64,000 nt of DNA from NCBI GenBank assembly GCA_039583875.1, contig CM077160.1, positions 113,479,314 through 113,543,313 of the forward strand. Reading direction: 5' to 3'. The notes under the pieces are model-generated. The model was not told the origin of the DNA, did no database searches, and saw nothing but the letters and a program-made list of their open reading frames with translations. The DNA is from Platanthera guangdongensis (Eukaryota; Streptophyta; Magnoliopsida; Asparagales; Orchidaceae). The position numbers were made by a program, and so were the translations under genes. Each line of letters opens with the position of its first letter. Positions within the stretch are counted from its first letter, which is position 1. Positions 20,204 to 31,613 of this stretch are shown piece by piece.

Positions 20204-21850
20204 TTGGCCAACTACGTTTCTCTCCATCGGCAGACTCCACCTCTCTACGCCTTTGCCACCTCACTTTCCTCTATTTCTATTTCTAACACTGTGCAGGAGG
20301 CGCTTCAACACATGGGGTGGCGGGCGTCCATGGACGATGCAATGCGGGCTCTCTGGGCTAACCGGAATTGGGAACTGGTTCCTCTTCCTGTAAGCCAACA
20401 CTGTTTTAGCTGCAAGCGGGTCTTTGTTGTTAAACATGCGGAGGATGGCACCGTTGAGCGTCTAAATGCCCGCCTCGTGGCCCGGGGTTTCACTCAGCAA
20501 CATGGCCATGATTATGAGGAAACCTTCTCTCCGGTGGCCAAATTGAACACGGTCCGCGTTCTTCTCTCCTTGGTTGTTCATCGTCATTGGCCTCTTTATC
20601 AGCCGGATGTTAAGAACGCTTTCCTCAACGGCGATCTGCATGAGACTGTTTATATACACCAACCTCCTGGATTTGAGACCACATGGGAGTCTCGGGTCTG
20701 TCATCTTCGGAAATTTATTTATGGTCTCAAAAAGTCTCTGCGTGCTTGGTTTGAAAAATTCAGCAAGGTTGTCTGTGATATTGGCTTCATTCGGAGCTCG
20801 GCTGACTTTCTTCTCTTCACCCGACACCATGCAACCGGAATTGTGATCCTACTTGTCTATGTTGACGATATCCTCATTACTGGCGACGATACTACAGGGA
20901 TACAACATATCAAGCAACAGTTGAACTCCGCCTTTCAGACCTAAGATCTTGGCAACCTTCGGTATTTTCTTGGGCTTGAGGTTGCACGACGCGCTGATGG
21001 TCATGTGTTATCGCAAAGGAAGTATTGTATGGACCTCCTTTATGATGTCGGCTATTCTGGATGCAAACCTGCGGATACTCCTATGGACGCTAATCACAAG
21101 CTCTCGGCCCACAGCTCTGACTCTGATAAGCTGCTTACAAATCTGGAATACTATAGACGCTTGGTTGGGAAGCTGATCTATCTTAGGGTTACTCGACCAG
21201 ACATCTCTTTTGGCGTGGGAGTTGTGAGTCGTTTTATGCATGCTCCTCGAACATCTCATCTTCAAGCTGTCGAGCACATTCTTCGATATCTCAAGAACGC
21301 TCCAGGACAAGGGCTTGTGTACAAGTCATCCACATCTCTATCTCTTGTCGCGTACTCTGATGCTGACTATGCAGGATCCACTGATGATAGGAGTTCCACA
21401 ACTGGTTTCTGTACCTACTTCGGCGGACATCTCATAACATGGCGTAGCAAGAAACAGACTGTGGTTGCTCGCTCTTCTGCTGAAGTCGAGTACCGGGCTA
21501 TGGTTGTTGTTGTTTTCGAGTTAACTTGGCTTGAGAGTCTTCTGGGAGACTTGGGTGTTCGTCTCTCATCACCGGCGATCCTATTTTGTGATAGTCAAGC
21601 AGCAATACATATTGTCAATAATCTGGTCTTTCACGAATGCACAAAGCATATTGAAGTTGACTGTCACTTTATTCGGGAAAAAGTACAGTCAAAGAAGATA
21701 TATTTGGAGCATGTTCCTGTTACAAACCAAGTTGCTGACATCCTGACTAAAGCTCTCTCTCGGCCACTATACTACAAGTTTTTATCCAAACTTGGTGCCT
21801 ACGACTTTTACGCTCCAACTTGTGGGGGAGTGTTAGAAAAGCCTAATTAA
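20204..21850 (+). pseudogene. pol: Copia-3 reverse transcriptase and RNase H
   Basis: Open from MANYVSLHRQ through RVFVVKHAEDGT, LVARGFTQQHG, DVKNAFLNGDL, YGLKKSLRAWFEKF and YVDDILITGDD to TAA at 20942-20944, where relatives read QTKDLGN (a Lys codon changed to stop). It continues in the same frame through the RNase H domain: [38 protein letters not shown]. The C-terminus (CGGVLEKPN) crosses the polypurine tract and ends inside the LTR. Catalytic residues look intact on both sides of the stop. Confidence 0.9.
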
Positions 21851-22014
21851 AGGCTCATCTAGGGGCCCATTTTTCTATTTTTTCTCTCTCTCTTTGTATT
21901 AGTCCCACATCTTGGATTGGGATTTCTCTCATTCCTCTTTTCCTATATAAATGTATTCATATTTGTAATTTATCATTCAATAAGTATATATAAGGTTTGA
22001 GGCCTCTCTTTACA
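21831..22014 (+). repeat. Copia-3 3' LTR
   Basis: Partner of 16860-17038 with several substitutions and small indels in the tct-rich part. It follows the polypurine tract. Confidence 0.94.
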
Positions 22015-22056
22015 AATATAAATGCACTTCTATTTTTTATTTCTCCTCTTTCAACA
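22015..22056 (+). repeat. LARD-1 3' LTR, second part
   Basis: The tail of the interrupted LTR (aatataaatgcac ... tttcaaca), matching 15422-15463. Its first five bases are the Copia-3 target duplication. Confidence 0.85.
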
Positions 22057-22092
22057 ATGATATACAATCGTGACTTGATAATATAATATAAC

Positions 22093-22281
22093 TGTAGGAA
22101 AACGTAAACCTTGTATGTAATTTCTCTGGTATCAAATACAAAGTATGAGTACATATTTATAGGAGAGAAAGAGAGAGAGGAAAGTCCTATACATGATGTG
22201 GGATTAAAGAGAGGAGAGAAAATAATAATAAAATACAAAGGAATGGGTCATGGGGTCTTTGTTATATGGGATTTTCCAACA
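22093..22281 (-). repeat. Copia-4 3' LTR
   Basis: 189 bp, beginning tgtaggaaaacg and ending ttccaaca on the plus strand, next to the polypurine tract. It differs from the partner at around ten sites by eye. Confidence 0.93.
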
Positions 22282-23873
22282 CTCCCCCGCAAGCTAGAGC
22301 ATACAAGTCATATGCACCCAGCTTGGACAGACACCGATAAAATAAGGTACTTGATAAAGCCTTTGTGAGAATATCAGCAACTTGATCAGTGTCTGAAACA
22401 TGCTTTAAGTCTAGTTTCTTCATTTGAACTTTCTCCCGAATAAAATGACAGTCTACTTCAATATGTTTCGTGCGTTCCTGGAAGACCGAATTCTCTGATA
22501 TGTGTATGGTCGCTTGACTGTCACAAAATAGAACAGCGTAAGAGGGAAGTTTCACCCCCAGATCAGCAAAGAGGCTTCAAGCCATGTGAGTTCTGAGACA
22601 ACTAATGTCATCGATCGGTATTTTGCTTCCGCTGAAGATCGAGCAACCACTGTTTGTTTCTTACTTTTCCATGTAATGAGATGACCTCCAAAATATATAC
22701 AAAAACCATTGGTTGACCGCCGATCGTCCAAGGAGTCAGCATAATCGGCATCTGAATATGCAGCCAATGTTGGAATAGAGGTGGAGGTTTTGTACATCAG
22801 TTCTTGACCCGGAGTTGCTTTAAGGTATCGAAGAATACGTTCAACAGCTTGAAGATGAGAGACTCGGGGAGCATGCATGAACCGACTGACAACCCCAACA
22901 GCGAACGATATATCCGGCCTTGTGACTGTTAGGTGGATCAATTTTTCCACAAGGCGTCGATAGTATTCCGGATTTTGGAGAAGCAGGTCAGCATCAGAGG
23001 CATGAACACAAAGTTTGTGATTTGCATCCATCGGAGTAATTGTCGGCTTGCATCCGGACTGGCCAGCGTCTTTGAGGAGGTCAAGACAATACTTCTGTTG
23101 GGAGAGGACAAGTCCATCCGGACGTCTTGCGACCTCAAGACCGAGGGAGTAGCGAAGATGCCCCAGGTCTTTTGTCTGGAACACAGTGCTAAGGTGTTGT
23201 TTAATCGCTTGAATCCCCTTTGAGTCATCCCCAATAAGTAGGATGTCATCAACATAAACTAACAGAAGAACGGTTCCTGTTGCCCGGTGTCGAGTGAATA
23301 GGGAGAAGTCTGCTGAGCTCCGAGTGAAACTCATGTCCCGAATAACCTTACTGAACTTGTCAAGTCACGCTCGAGGGGATTGTTTGAGACCATAGATGGA
23401 TTTCTTCAGAAGACACACACGAGACTCCCCCGTGGTCTCAAACTCGGGAGGTTGGTGCATGTAGGCGGTTTCCTGAAGATCGTCATTAGGAACGCATTCT
23501 TGATATCCAGATGATGAAGGGGCCAGTGGCAATGCACGGCCACTGAGAGAAGGACCCGAACGGTGTTGAGCTTGACCACCGAAGAGAAGGTTTCCTCATA
23601 GTCAAGGCCCTGTTGTTGAGTGAAGCCACGAGCCACCAGGCGGGCCTTCAGACTGTCAATGGTGCCATCAGGAGCGTGTTTGATGACGAAAACCCACTTA
23701 CATGCAACGGGTGTCTGATCGGAAGGTAAAGGAACGAGGACCCACTTCATCCATAGCGGCCCGCCAGCCGGGATGTTGAAGAGCCGCCCGCACAGAATTA
23801 GGCACAGAAATAGAGGATAATGATGTGGCAAATTGACGAAGTGGCGGGGAGAGGCGATGAAGAGAGACATCAT
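22262..23873 (-). pseudogene. pol: Copia-4 RT and RNase H
   Basis: RT lead-in PVACKWVFVIKHAPDGT, LVARGFTQQQG and LDIKNAFL, a frame slip near 23490, a TGA replacing the Trp of SPRAWFDKF near 23367, YVDDILLIGDD with catalytic residues, then RNase H (YSDADYADS, SSAEAKYRSM with the usual Glu-Tyr preceded by Lys, [20 protein letters not shown]). A further slip lies near 22555. The tail CGGVLENPI runs into the LTR. Confidence 0.88.
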
Positions 23874-25035
23874 TCACAATGGGATGAGCGGTGGAGACTC
23901 AAGCAGGAGCAGCAGGCCGCGGAGCGTTAGAGGTTGAAGTCGACTGTAGTGAGGCAACGGGACGAGAAGAGCGGCGAGAATAGACTTGGATGACATGCGG
24001 CTTGGGAAGAGCTGGAGGCTGGGCAGGAGGGAGAGATGGTGGAGAACGGTGCACGACGTGCTCAGGAAAAGGTGCTGGATCCGGAGCAGAGAAGAAAGGA
24101 AGATCCTCCCGGAAGGTGACATCAGCAGAAATAGTGACCTTGCGGGTAATGGGCGAATAGCACATGTAGCCCTTTTGAGTGCGTGAATAGCCTGCAAAGA
24201 CATATTTGGCAGCACGTGGATCCAACTTGTCCATAGACGGGCCTAGGGTGTGAACGTAGCACGTACACCCAAAGATGCAGGGAATAAGATAGAAGGCCGG
24301 AGTGGAGGGAAATAGGAGGCTGAACGGAGTAGCATTGTGGAGGACGGAGGACGGGAGACGGTTGATGAGAAAACAGGTCGTGGAAAGCGCAAAGTGTCAA
24401 TAGGGTTTAGGAGCCCGCATTTGAAGCATAAGAGAGCGAGTCACATCAAGAAGATGGCGATTTTTATGCTCCGCGACACCGTTCTGCTGAGGGGTATAAG
24501 CACAAGACGTTTGGTGAATGACCCCAAACTCAGAGCAGAGGGTCGTGAAATCATGGCTAGTGTACTCGCGCGCATTATCAGTGCGAAGAGTTTTGATGGG
24601 CACGGAAAATTGAGTGTGAGTCTCAAGCAAGAAGGCCCTGAATACGCGGGGAAGCTTGGAACAATCACGAAGGAGATACAACCATGTCATGCGGGAATAG
24701 TCATCTATAGAGGTAAGAAAATAACGGTAGCCAAAAATACTAGGAATCTTGTACGGATCCCAGATATCGGAGTGTACCAAAACAAAAGGAGCAAAACTCC
24801 GAGTACAATGAGATGGAAAAGATGAACGAGGTTGTTTGCCAAAAATACATGTTTCACACTGAAAAGCAGAAAGAGAGATATCGGGGAGAGCCTTCTAGAG
24901 GACAGGGAGAGGAGCATGACCAAGACACTGATGTCAATCCTCGGAGGAGACAAATGCGAGGAGAGTAGGAGAGTCAACAAGAATGTAGAGCTCGTTCTGC
25001 AGTCTCCCCCTACCAATGATAGTCGCGTCTGCTGA
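23874..25035 (-). pseudogene. pol: Copia-4 integrase and linker
   Basis: The HHCC region is out of frame near 24830-24960. The core reads HSDIWDPYKIPS, SIDDYSRMTWLY, RTDNAREYTS and GVAEHKNRHLLD, with D, D and E present. Then VFGCTCYVH-like sequence and a Pro/Ser linker, with several frame changes between 23874 and 24397. Confidence 0.82.
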
Positions 25036-25610
25036 TCCTGTATCAGAAAAGAAGAAGAAGTAAATGTCACAGAGCAATGTAAGTCAGCAGTGAGTAGAGC
25101 AACAGAAAGTAAATTGAATGGAGAGCCCGGAACATGAAGAACCGAGCGCAGGGAAAGCGAGGAGGTAGGAGGAGTGTCGGCACAGCCAGAGACAGGGACA
25201 GCTGCCCCATTGGCCACAGTAATGTACTTCGGATGAGGAGAGTACAAGTACTGGGGCGGTCGAACAGAGGTGATGTGATGAGTGGCACCAGAATTCACAA
25301 TCCAGCGCATGCCAGTGGAGAGGCAGGCGATACCTTCAGTGGAGATGGAGGCAACGGAGGCAACCGAGGCAGGCGGGCGGCTGAGCAGACCCTGGAGATG
25401 CTGGAGCTGAAGGAGAACCTTGTCAAGGTCATCACGAAGGGTAGAGGAGTCGGTGGCAGCAACAGAGGTCAGCAGACGAGGAGGACGACCATGCTTGCGA
25501 TAGCACGTAGCTTCAAGGTGCCTGTACTTGCCACAGAAGGAACACTTAGTTCGCAGTCGGCCACCCCGGCCTCGTCCCCGAGAGTCAGAAGAATCCATGG
25601 AGACAAGCAA
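25036..25610 (-). pseudogene. gag-pol: Copia-4 gag remnant and protease
   Basis: Only the last part of gag remains: SDSRGRGRGGR, zinc knuckle CSFCGKYRHLEATC and the segment after it. The roughly 270 residues of capsid region seen in Copia-1 and Copia-3 are absent and the leader joins directly upstream of the basic stretch. The protease motif reads WIVNSGATHHITS: the catalytic Asp is Asn (codon at 25295-25293), a single G-to-A change. Either defect would prevent autonomous particle formation. Confidence 0.85.
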
Positions 25611-25614
25611 CGGT

Positions 25615-27103
25615 TAGGCGAGAAGACCAACGAACAGAAGAAGAAGGCCGCGCGAACAACCCAGACGAGAAAGAACCCTGGACAGAGAGGAGGCCGCGCG
25701 AGTAGGGAGACCGCGCGAACAGAGGTGAGGTCGCACGGTCACGGTGTGAAAACACCAGCGGCAAAGAGGAATCCGCGACCAAAAAGCGGAGCCCGGGGGA
25801 GCAGAACGAAGGTACGGCGACCAGAGAGAGGTCGCGGCGAGAAGGAGAAGGTCGGGGCAGAAGTTCTCAGGGCGCACGGTCACGGTGTGGTCGCATCAGC
25901 GGCAAGAGAGAAGCCGCGACCGAAGTGTAGAGCCTGAAAGGAAAGGAGGCCGCAGCAAGGAGAACGCAGCGGACAGAGACAAGCCGCGCGAAGAGACCGC
26001 AGCAGACAGAAACAAGCCGCACGAAGAGACCGCAGCGGACAGAGAACAAGCCAAGCGGGCAGAGGAGGTCCGCAATGGTAAGAGGAGACTGCAGAGCAGA
26101 CAGGAGAACACTGCAGCGGTCACGGCGGCAAAGCACCAGCGTCAAGAGACGCCACGACCAAGAAGAAGAGACCGCATCGGATAGAAAAGGGAACCCGCAG
26201 CGAATAGACAGAGAACGCCTTGGAACCAGCAGACCGCAGGGACCACAAGGGAGACCGCCCGGAACACCGCAGTGCAAGATAAGTCCGCGGGAAGAAGAAG
26301 GTCACGCGGACAGAAACCGGAAGAGGCCGTCGGTCAAAGAGGAGTGGGCCCACGTAAGATAAGCAAGAAGACTATAAAAGGGAGGAGAAAGGAAGAGGAG
26401 GTGGAGCCACGGAGGAGAAACCTCTAGCGAGCAAGCAGGTCGCAGTGACTAGGCAGGAATCCGCACGGTCAGGGTGAGTGCACCAGCGGCAAAGGAGAAG
26501 TGCCACGACCTAGATGCGGAGCGTGCCGAGAAGAGGAGAAGCCGCCTGCAACAAGAGAAGCAAAGAGCAGTGACTAGAAAGAGCTGCAACTAGAAGCCGC
26601 TGGTGCGCAAGAAGCGGCCACGCAAGAAGCAGCGACTAGAAGCGACTAGAAAGGAGGTCGCATGACTAGAGACAGTCGCGCGGAGAGAGGCGACTAAAGA
26701 CAGTCGCACGGAGAGAGGCGAATAGAAGCGGTCGCGCAAGAAGCAGCGACAAAGGAGGTCGCGCGGAGAGCAGCGACTAGAAGCCACGAGCAGAAGAAGT
26801 CGAGCGGCAAGACGAGGCCGCAGAATATGGAGCAAGCCGCAGCGGGTATCATGGAGGCAGACAACAACAACACAAAGGTTGGGTCCCAGCAGGGAGGGCT
26901 ATAAAAGCAATAGAGGAAGGAGAGAAAAAGGAGAGAGACAAAGAGAGGAGCCCGCCGAGTAGCAGGCGGATAGAAAATAGCTATCCGGCACCAAGTAGTA
27001 CCGGAATAGGCGGACAGAGAGGAGGAGCCCGCCAAGCCGACGGGAAGGAGACCGCCCAAGGTAGGCGGTTAAGAAAATAGAGGTCACCCAAGGAGGACCG
27101 GGC
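25615..27103 (-). repeat. Copia-4 long repetitive leader
   Basis: About 1.5 kb of purine-rich plus-strand sequence (pyrimidine-rich in element sense) made of degenerate short units such as gaccgcagcggacagag and gcgcggagagaggcgacta, densest near 25960-26060 and 26640-26770. No gene is assigned; open frames here arise from composition. Confidence 0.7.
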
Positions 27104-27115
27104 GCTCTGATACCA

Positions 27116-27306
27116 TGTAGGAAAACATGAACCTTGTATGTAATTTCTCCGGTATCAAATACAAAGTATGAGTACATATTTATAGGAGAGAGAGAGAGAG
27201 AGAGGAAAGTCTTATACATGATGAGGGACTAAAGATAAGAGAGAAAATAATAATAAAATACAAAGGAATGGGTCATTGGGCCTTTGTTATATGGGCTTTT
27301 CCAACA
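27116..27306 (-). repeat. Copia-4 5' LTR
   Basis: 191-bp partner of 22093-22281. The adjacent gctctgatacca is the complement of the tRNA-iMet primer site. Confidence 0.93.
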
Positions 27307-27311
27307 ATAAC

Positions 27312-29684
27312 ATAACGTCATTTCTCCCCCTCAAGTCGGACGGAGGATGTCAATCATCCCTAGCTTGTGTATATCATCAGTGAACATATCATAACCCAGA
27401 CCTTTGGTAAAGACGTCAACCAGTTGGTCTTTAGAATGAACAAATGAAGTGAGAACATTCCCTTTGACCAAGTGGTCTTTGATAAAGTGTTGATCGACTT
27501 TGACATGCTTGGTTCTATCACATTGAGCTATACTAATTATGGTGTTATTATTATAGTATAAAAATGGGATGCACTCACGGAATCTCAGATCATATTACAT
27601 AGATTGCAACCAAATTCCACCACAAAGACTTTGGGACATCTCCTTATACTCAGCCTTCGTGCTTGATTTGGTGACTACAATCTATTTCCTGCTTCACTGA
27701 GTTACCAAATTTTTGTCAACAGATGTGCAATACCCCGTAGTGGACTACCCATCATAACAACTTCCAGTCAAATCTGCGTCTACGAAGACTTCAATCCTTA
27801 AGTGATTGTTCTTCAAGAACAGGAATCCTCAACCATGTGTCTTCTTCAAGAACAGGAGCCCTCAACATCTCTATGTCTGATTCTAGAAGAATGCATAAAT
27901 CTACTCAAAATACCAACCGCATATATAATGTCAGGATGTGAGTGGGATAGGTATATGAGTCATCCGACCAATTTCTGATAGCTCAACATTCTATCAAATC
28001 ATTGTCATTGCCTTTATCAATCATATAATTCTCTTTTATGGGAGAGTTTGCAAGGAAACAACTGAGCATTCCAGTTTTCTTTAACAGGCCCAATACATTC
28101 TAACATTAAGATATGAAGATGCCTTGATTTGATCTAGACACTTCAGTTCTAAGGAAGTATTATAGTCTTCCTAAACATTTCACAAAGAACATTGTGGATA
28201 GCCATTCCTTAAGGTTGGCAATCTCCTCAGAGTCATCGCCAATGATGACAATATCATCGACATACACAATAAGAACCACGATCTTCTAATAACGTCTTTT
28301 AATTAATATAGTATGATCAGAATGTTCCTGCTTGTAGACAAACTTGATCATGGCCTTAAGAAATCTACCAAATCATGTTTTGGCAACTGTTTCAGGCAAT
28401 ATAAGGATTTCTTCTAGTGACAAACAAGCTCTTCTTGTCCCATTCTAATAAATCAAGGAGGGAATTTGATATATACCTCTTAATCCAGCTCATCGTGGAC
28501 GAAGACAGTCTTCAAAACAAATTGAAGAAGATCCCAACTTAGACAAGCGACATAAGATAAGAGAACCCGTATGGAGTCCAACTTCGCAACTAGGGCAAAG
28601 GTCTCCTAGTAAACCACTCCTTGAGTATAGGTATATCCTTGAGCCACCAGCCTACTTTATAGCATTCTACCTAGTCATCTTGGTTTTGTTTAACAGAAAA
28701 CACTCACCTCGAACCAATTTCTTTCTTCCTTAGGGGAAGAGGAGAAATGTTTCATGTGTGATTCTTATCAAGGACAAACATTTTCTCATCCATTGCATGT
28801 GCCCAGTCAGGGATATTCAGATTCTTGGGAATGGTGATCAAGGATAACGATGTAACAAAAGCCTGGTGCGCATGGGTAAGATGATAAGAAACATAGTTTG
28901 AGATAAGGTGTTGCATGCAAATCGTTTACCTTTCAGCAAACCAAGAGGGAGATGAAGATCATCTCCAGAATCTGAATCCGAAGCAAGCACTGGTAGGGGT
29001 GGAACAACAATGGTTTATGTAGCTATTTGTCGATGATGTAGACAATCAAAAGTGGTGACATCAGAGATCGAGAAGGTGTAACCCAAGTCTGGGATGTTGC
29101 TTGGATGGAAGGTAGACTATGAGTGGGAGGAATGAGTGGAAGAAGAACAGAGATATCATCAGGAATGTAACCAATCTCCCCCTGATGAATGGAGCAAGTC
29201 AGATACAAAAAGTAAGATTCGTCCTCGCGGAAGATAACATCTATTGTGCAAAAAGTATATCGTGATGGGGGTGGTAACACTGATACCCCTTCGTGGTGGA
29301 GGAATAACTAATGAATACACAATGTTGAGCCCGAAGATCAAGTTTGTCTCTATGTGGATCAAATAAATACACCCAGAAATACGGGGTCGCGGATGAGATG
29401 TATAAATGACACATTTGGTAGAGATACGGGGAATGGGTGTAGTATAGTCCAAGACTCGGGACGATAGTAGATTGATGAGATGGGCAGCGGTCAAAAAGAC
29501 ATCACCCCAATAAGAATTGGGAAGATGCATAGTAGTGAGAAGGCAACGAGCAACCTCAAGGGGGTGTTTATTTTTGGGTTCAGCAATTCCGTATTGGGAG
29601 GAGATGTCAGCACGGGTGGTTTGATGGTGATGATATCATGATTAGCGAGATAGGAATCAAATAAGCTAAATTCATTGTATCACT
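27312..29684 (-). pseudogene. pol: Copia-5: degenerate copia pol (integrase to RNase H)
   Basis: Minus strand. A polypurine-like cttgagggggag lies at about 27337-27326. Above it, RNase H pieces (QCDRTKHVKVDQHFIKDHL, VDVFTKGLG), an RT YVDD-like region near 28250, WELxP lead-in remnants near 28740, and integrase (EPKNKHPLEVARCLL, YWGDVFLTAAHLIN, then a region 29159-29530) can be read through many stops and slips. Gag, protease and the 5' LTR are missing; the integrase end is cut by the hAT-like relic at 29685. It is closer to the Copia-6/7 lineage (ARCLLxTMHLP...YWGDxxLTAAxLIN) than to Copia-1. Confidence 0.72.
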
Positions 29685-30318
29685 GCAATTTTGGCCCAAG
29701 CAAAACTACACCGCACCAAGAAATTCTGGTGTGCTTCAATGCGGTGTGGTTATTTGCGGAGGCTACGGTGTGGTGCGGTTATTTGCATGATAATTATTGA
29801 ATGATTTGAAAATTTTAGAAAGTCGAAGTAAAAAACCACAATTCGAACTGTAGACATTATGGAAAAACATTAATCAGATACATCTTATATATGACATTAT
29901 GGAAAAACAATCATCTAAATAAATTTCAGCCAAACATTAGTTCGAACTGTAGAATAACGAAGTTCTGCAGAGATAATTCAAAGACAAATATCCATAAGAT
30001 CATGCAAAAATTTAGAAGCATGAGTTATAAGATTATACTACCATTGGTCATTTTGTTTTATCTTTACATTTAACTTCATATTGGTGTGATGCCCTAGTTC
30101 ATCATTAATATTATTGTTTTATATTTTATTATATATTTTTAAATTAAGCGGGCAGTCAATCTGGTGCAGTTTTGTAATTTTCAAGACCTGAAAACAACGC
30201 GGCACCGCACCGCGCTCGGTTATAAAAATCATAATCGTTCGCACCGAAACTACGTAATGCAGTTTGTGCGGTGTAGGTGGTTTTGCAATTTGCAATTTTG
30301 AATGCCCACCACTAGAAG
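29685..30318. mobile_element. Probable hAT-like non-autonomous element relic
   Basis: About 630 AT-rich bp whose two ends carry inverted copies of a cac(c)gc-rich subterminal sequence: ttttggcccaagcaaaa ctacaccgcacc on the left and ggtgcgg/gtgcggtgtaggtgg ttttgcaa on the right, with internal gcggtgtggttatttgc repeats. The right end (gggcattc, then tag) resembles hAT-type ends. The left end seems eroded and no clean 8-bp duplication is seen. It separates Copia-5 from Copia-B. Confidence 0.42.
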
Positions 30319-30339
30319 AGAGATCGTCTCTTCTGTAAA

Positions 30340-31029
30340 ATATCATTCGTTGCAGGAGTTTGGTCAACAAACTCATTTATCTTATCGTAATCAGACCTGA
30401 CATCTCATTTATTGTCGAAAAGGCCACTGTCAGAGTGTCATCTAGAAACTGCCTTAAAGAAATGAGAATATATTAAAGGATCTATGAGCAAAGAACAACC
30501 GTTTAAAAAAATCACTTACGAATTGAAGCATATTCAACTGCAAGCTATATAAATGATAAGGAAAATCCACTTTTTGATACTACATGTATGTCAAAAGAAA
30601 TCTTGTCACTCTTAAAATCAAAAAAACAAACAGTGATGTCCAGCTCAAGTGCAGTAGTTGAATACAAAAGTATGGATCAGACTTTCTAGTGAGTTATGGT
30701 GGTTGAGAACACTTCAAAACGATTTTGATGAAACTTACAACTATCTTCTACCAATGATGTGATAATAAAATTGTCATCTATATATCCAAAAAAATCATGT
30801 ATGCCATGAAAAAATAAAACATATAGAAGTATAATGTCACTTCATCAAAAAGGAAGTTATCAATAGACAAATATGCAATTCATTTGTTACTTCTAATACA
30901 GAGTTGTTCAACAATTTCACCAAACTAATTTCTTCATCTTTTTCTAATATTCGTGCAAAACTGAGAATGATCGATATATATGATGCGCCTTAAAGGGTAG
31001 TGTTAAAGCTCATTTATGATAATAATAAT
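30340..31029 (+). pseudogene. pol: Copia-B: degenerate copia RNase H end and LTR start
   Basis: Plus strand: RSLVNKLIYLIVIRPDISF (near 30350-30415), KKQTVMSSSSAVVEYKSM near 30630-30680, then CDNKIVIYIS and CHFIKKEV-like pieces to about 30960, all with stops. A purine tract (taaagggtag) is followed by a 3' LTR start tgttaaagc at 31001. Copia-7 interrupts this LTR at 31030; the LTR resumes at 35993. Confidence 0.62.
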
Positions 31030-31141
31030 TGTTACAATATCGTATTTATTTGTATGGGTTATTTCTTTGTATTGGTGGACCCATCTCTATATAAAGAGGG
31101 GGCAAGCCTCATTGTAATGGTAATTTGCAAGTTACTCAACA
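31030..31141 (+). repeat. Copia-7 5' LTR
   Basis: 112 bp, tgttacaata ... ctcaaca, with ctctatataaagagg as likely TATA box. Confidence 0.94.
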
Positions 31142-31613
31142 TGGTATCAGAGGACAAGATGCCCTAATTTCTTTCGAGCCCGCCTTCGCCTCCTCGGTCT
31201 TGCTCGCTTCTCTTCGCCCGTCCCTGATCGACGACAGCAGAGCCCCGTAGCGGCGGCGGCCCCGTCGACATGTGCTGATCCACAGCGGTGTCTCGCGGAT
31301 CTACTGTGTCTCTCCTGCGGCGATCCGCAGCGCCGTCCCCGTCGACCCCTTCAGGCCCGTCCCCGTCGATCTCTTCAGGCCCGTCCGGCGGCTTCTCCGA
31401 CGGCTTCTCTGGCGGCTTCTCCTGGGCACTCCCGGCTTTCTATGGTTGGGTGCCCTTCTCTCTCCGGCGCCGGCTATGCTGTGAGGCTCGTTCTCCATTC
31501 CGGCGCCGTCTCCTAGGGTTTTGCCCAGGTTTTTTTCTCAGATGGAGTTGATTTCTATTCCTCTCTTCTCCTAATTCAGCGGGTTGTCTACAGATTTCTC
31601 TTCTAGGGCAACT

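Larger units (their letters stand above)
16860..22014 (+). mobile_element. Copia-3: complete Ty1/copia element, defective
   Basis: 5' LTR 16860-17038 (179 bp), 3' LTR 21831-22014 (184 bp), target duplication aatat (16855-16859, 22015-22019), primer site tggtatcagagg at 17039-17050, polypurine tract tgtgggggag before 21831. Gag and RT are most like Copia-1 and Copia-4. The integrase zinc-binding segment is missing and there are further frame breaks, so it cannot be autonomous. It inserted in the 3' LTR of LARD-1. Confidence 0.96.
15302..22056 (+). mobile_element. LARD-1: non-coding LTR retroelement, split by Copia-3
   Basis: 5' LTR 15302-15463 begins tgttggaatt and ends tttcaaca. It is followed by primer site tggtatcagagg (15464-15475), about 1.26 kb of internal DNA without a recognisable gag or pol, a polypurine tract (tgagggagag, ending 16735) and a 3' LTR in two pieces (16736-16859 and 22015-22056) separated by Copia-3. 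Flanks atgaa (15297-15301) and atgat (22057-22061) look like a target duplication with one change. Without Copia-3 the element is about 1.6 kb. It is a non-autonomous element presumably mobilised by a copia relative, since the primer site and LTR ends match copia. Confidence 0.85.
22093..27306 (-). mobile_element. Copia-4: complete Ty1/copia element with gag deletion
   Basis: Target duplication ataac (22088-22092, 27307-27311). LTRs 22093-22281 and 27116-27306, primer site tggtatcagagc (27115-27104, minus), polypurine tract gcgggggag. It is the same subfamily as Copia-1 (similar pol and LTR ends). The gag capsid region is missing and pol has several stops and shifts. Its leader (about 25615-27103) is much longer than that of Copia-1. 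Confidence 0.96.

Noticed and set aside
25134..25937. 267-codon open frame on the plus strand
   Set aside because: It is antisense to the Copia-4 gag remnant and leader, and the residues simply follow the GA-rich repeat composition.
27312..27340. Copia-5 3' LTR left of its polypurine-like tract
   Set aside because: A TG start can be seen, but the rest would lie beyond Copia-4 and LARD-1 and no convincing LTR end or partner could be traced, so no LTR is annotated.
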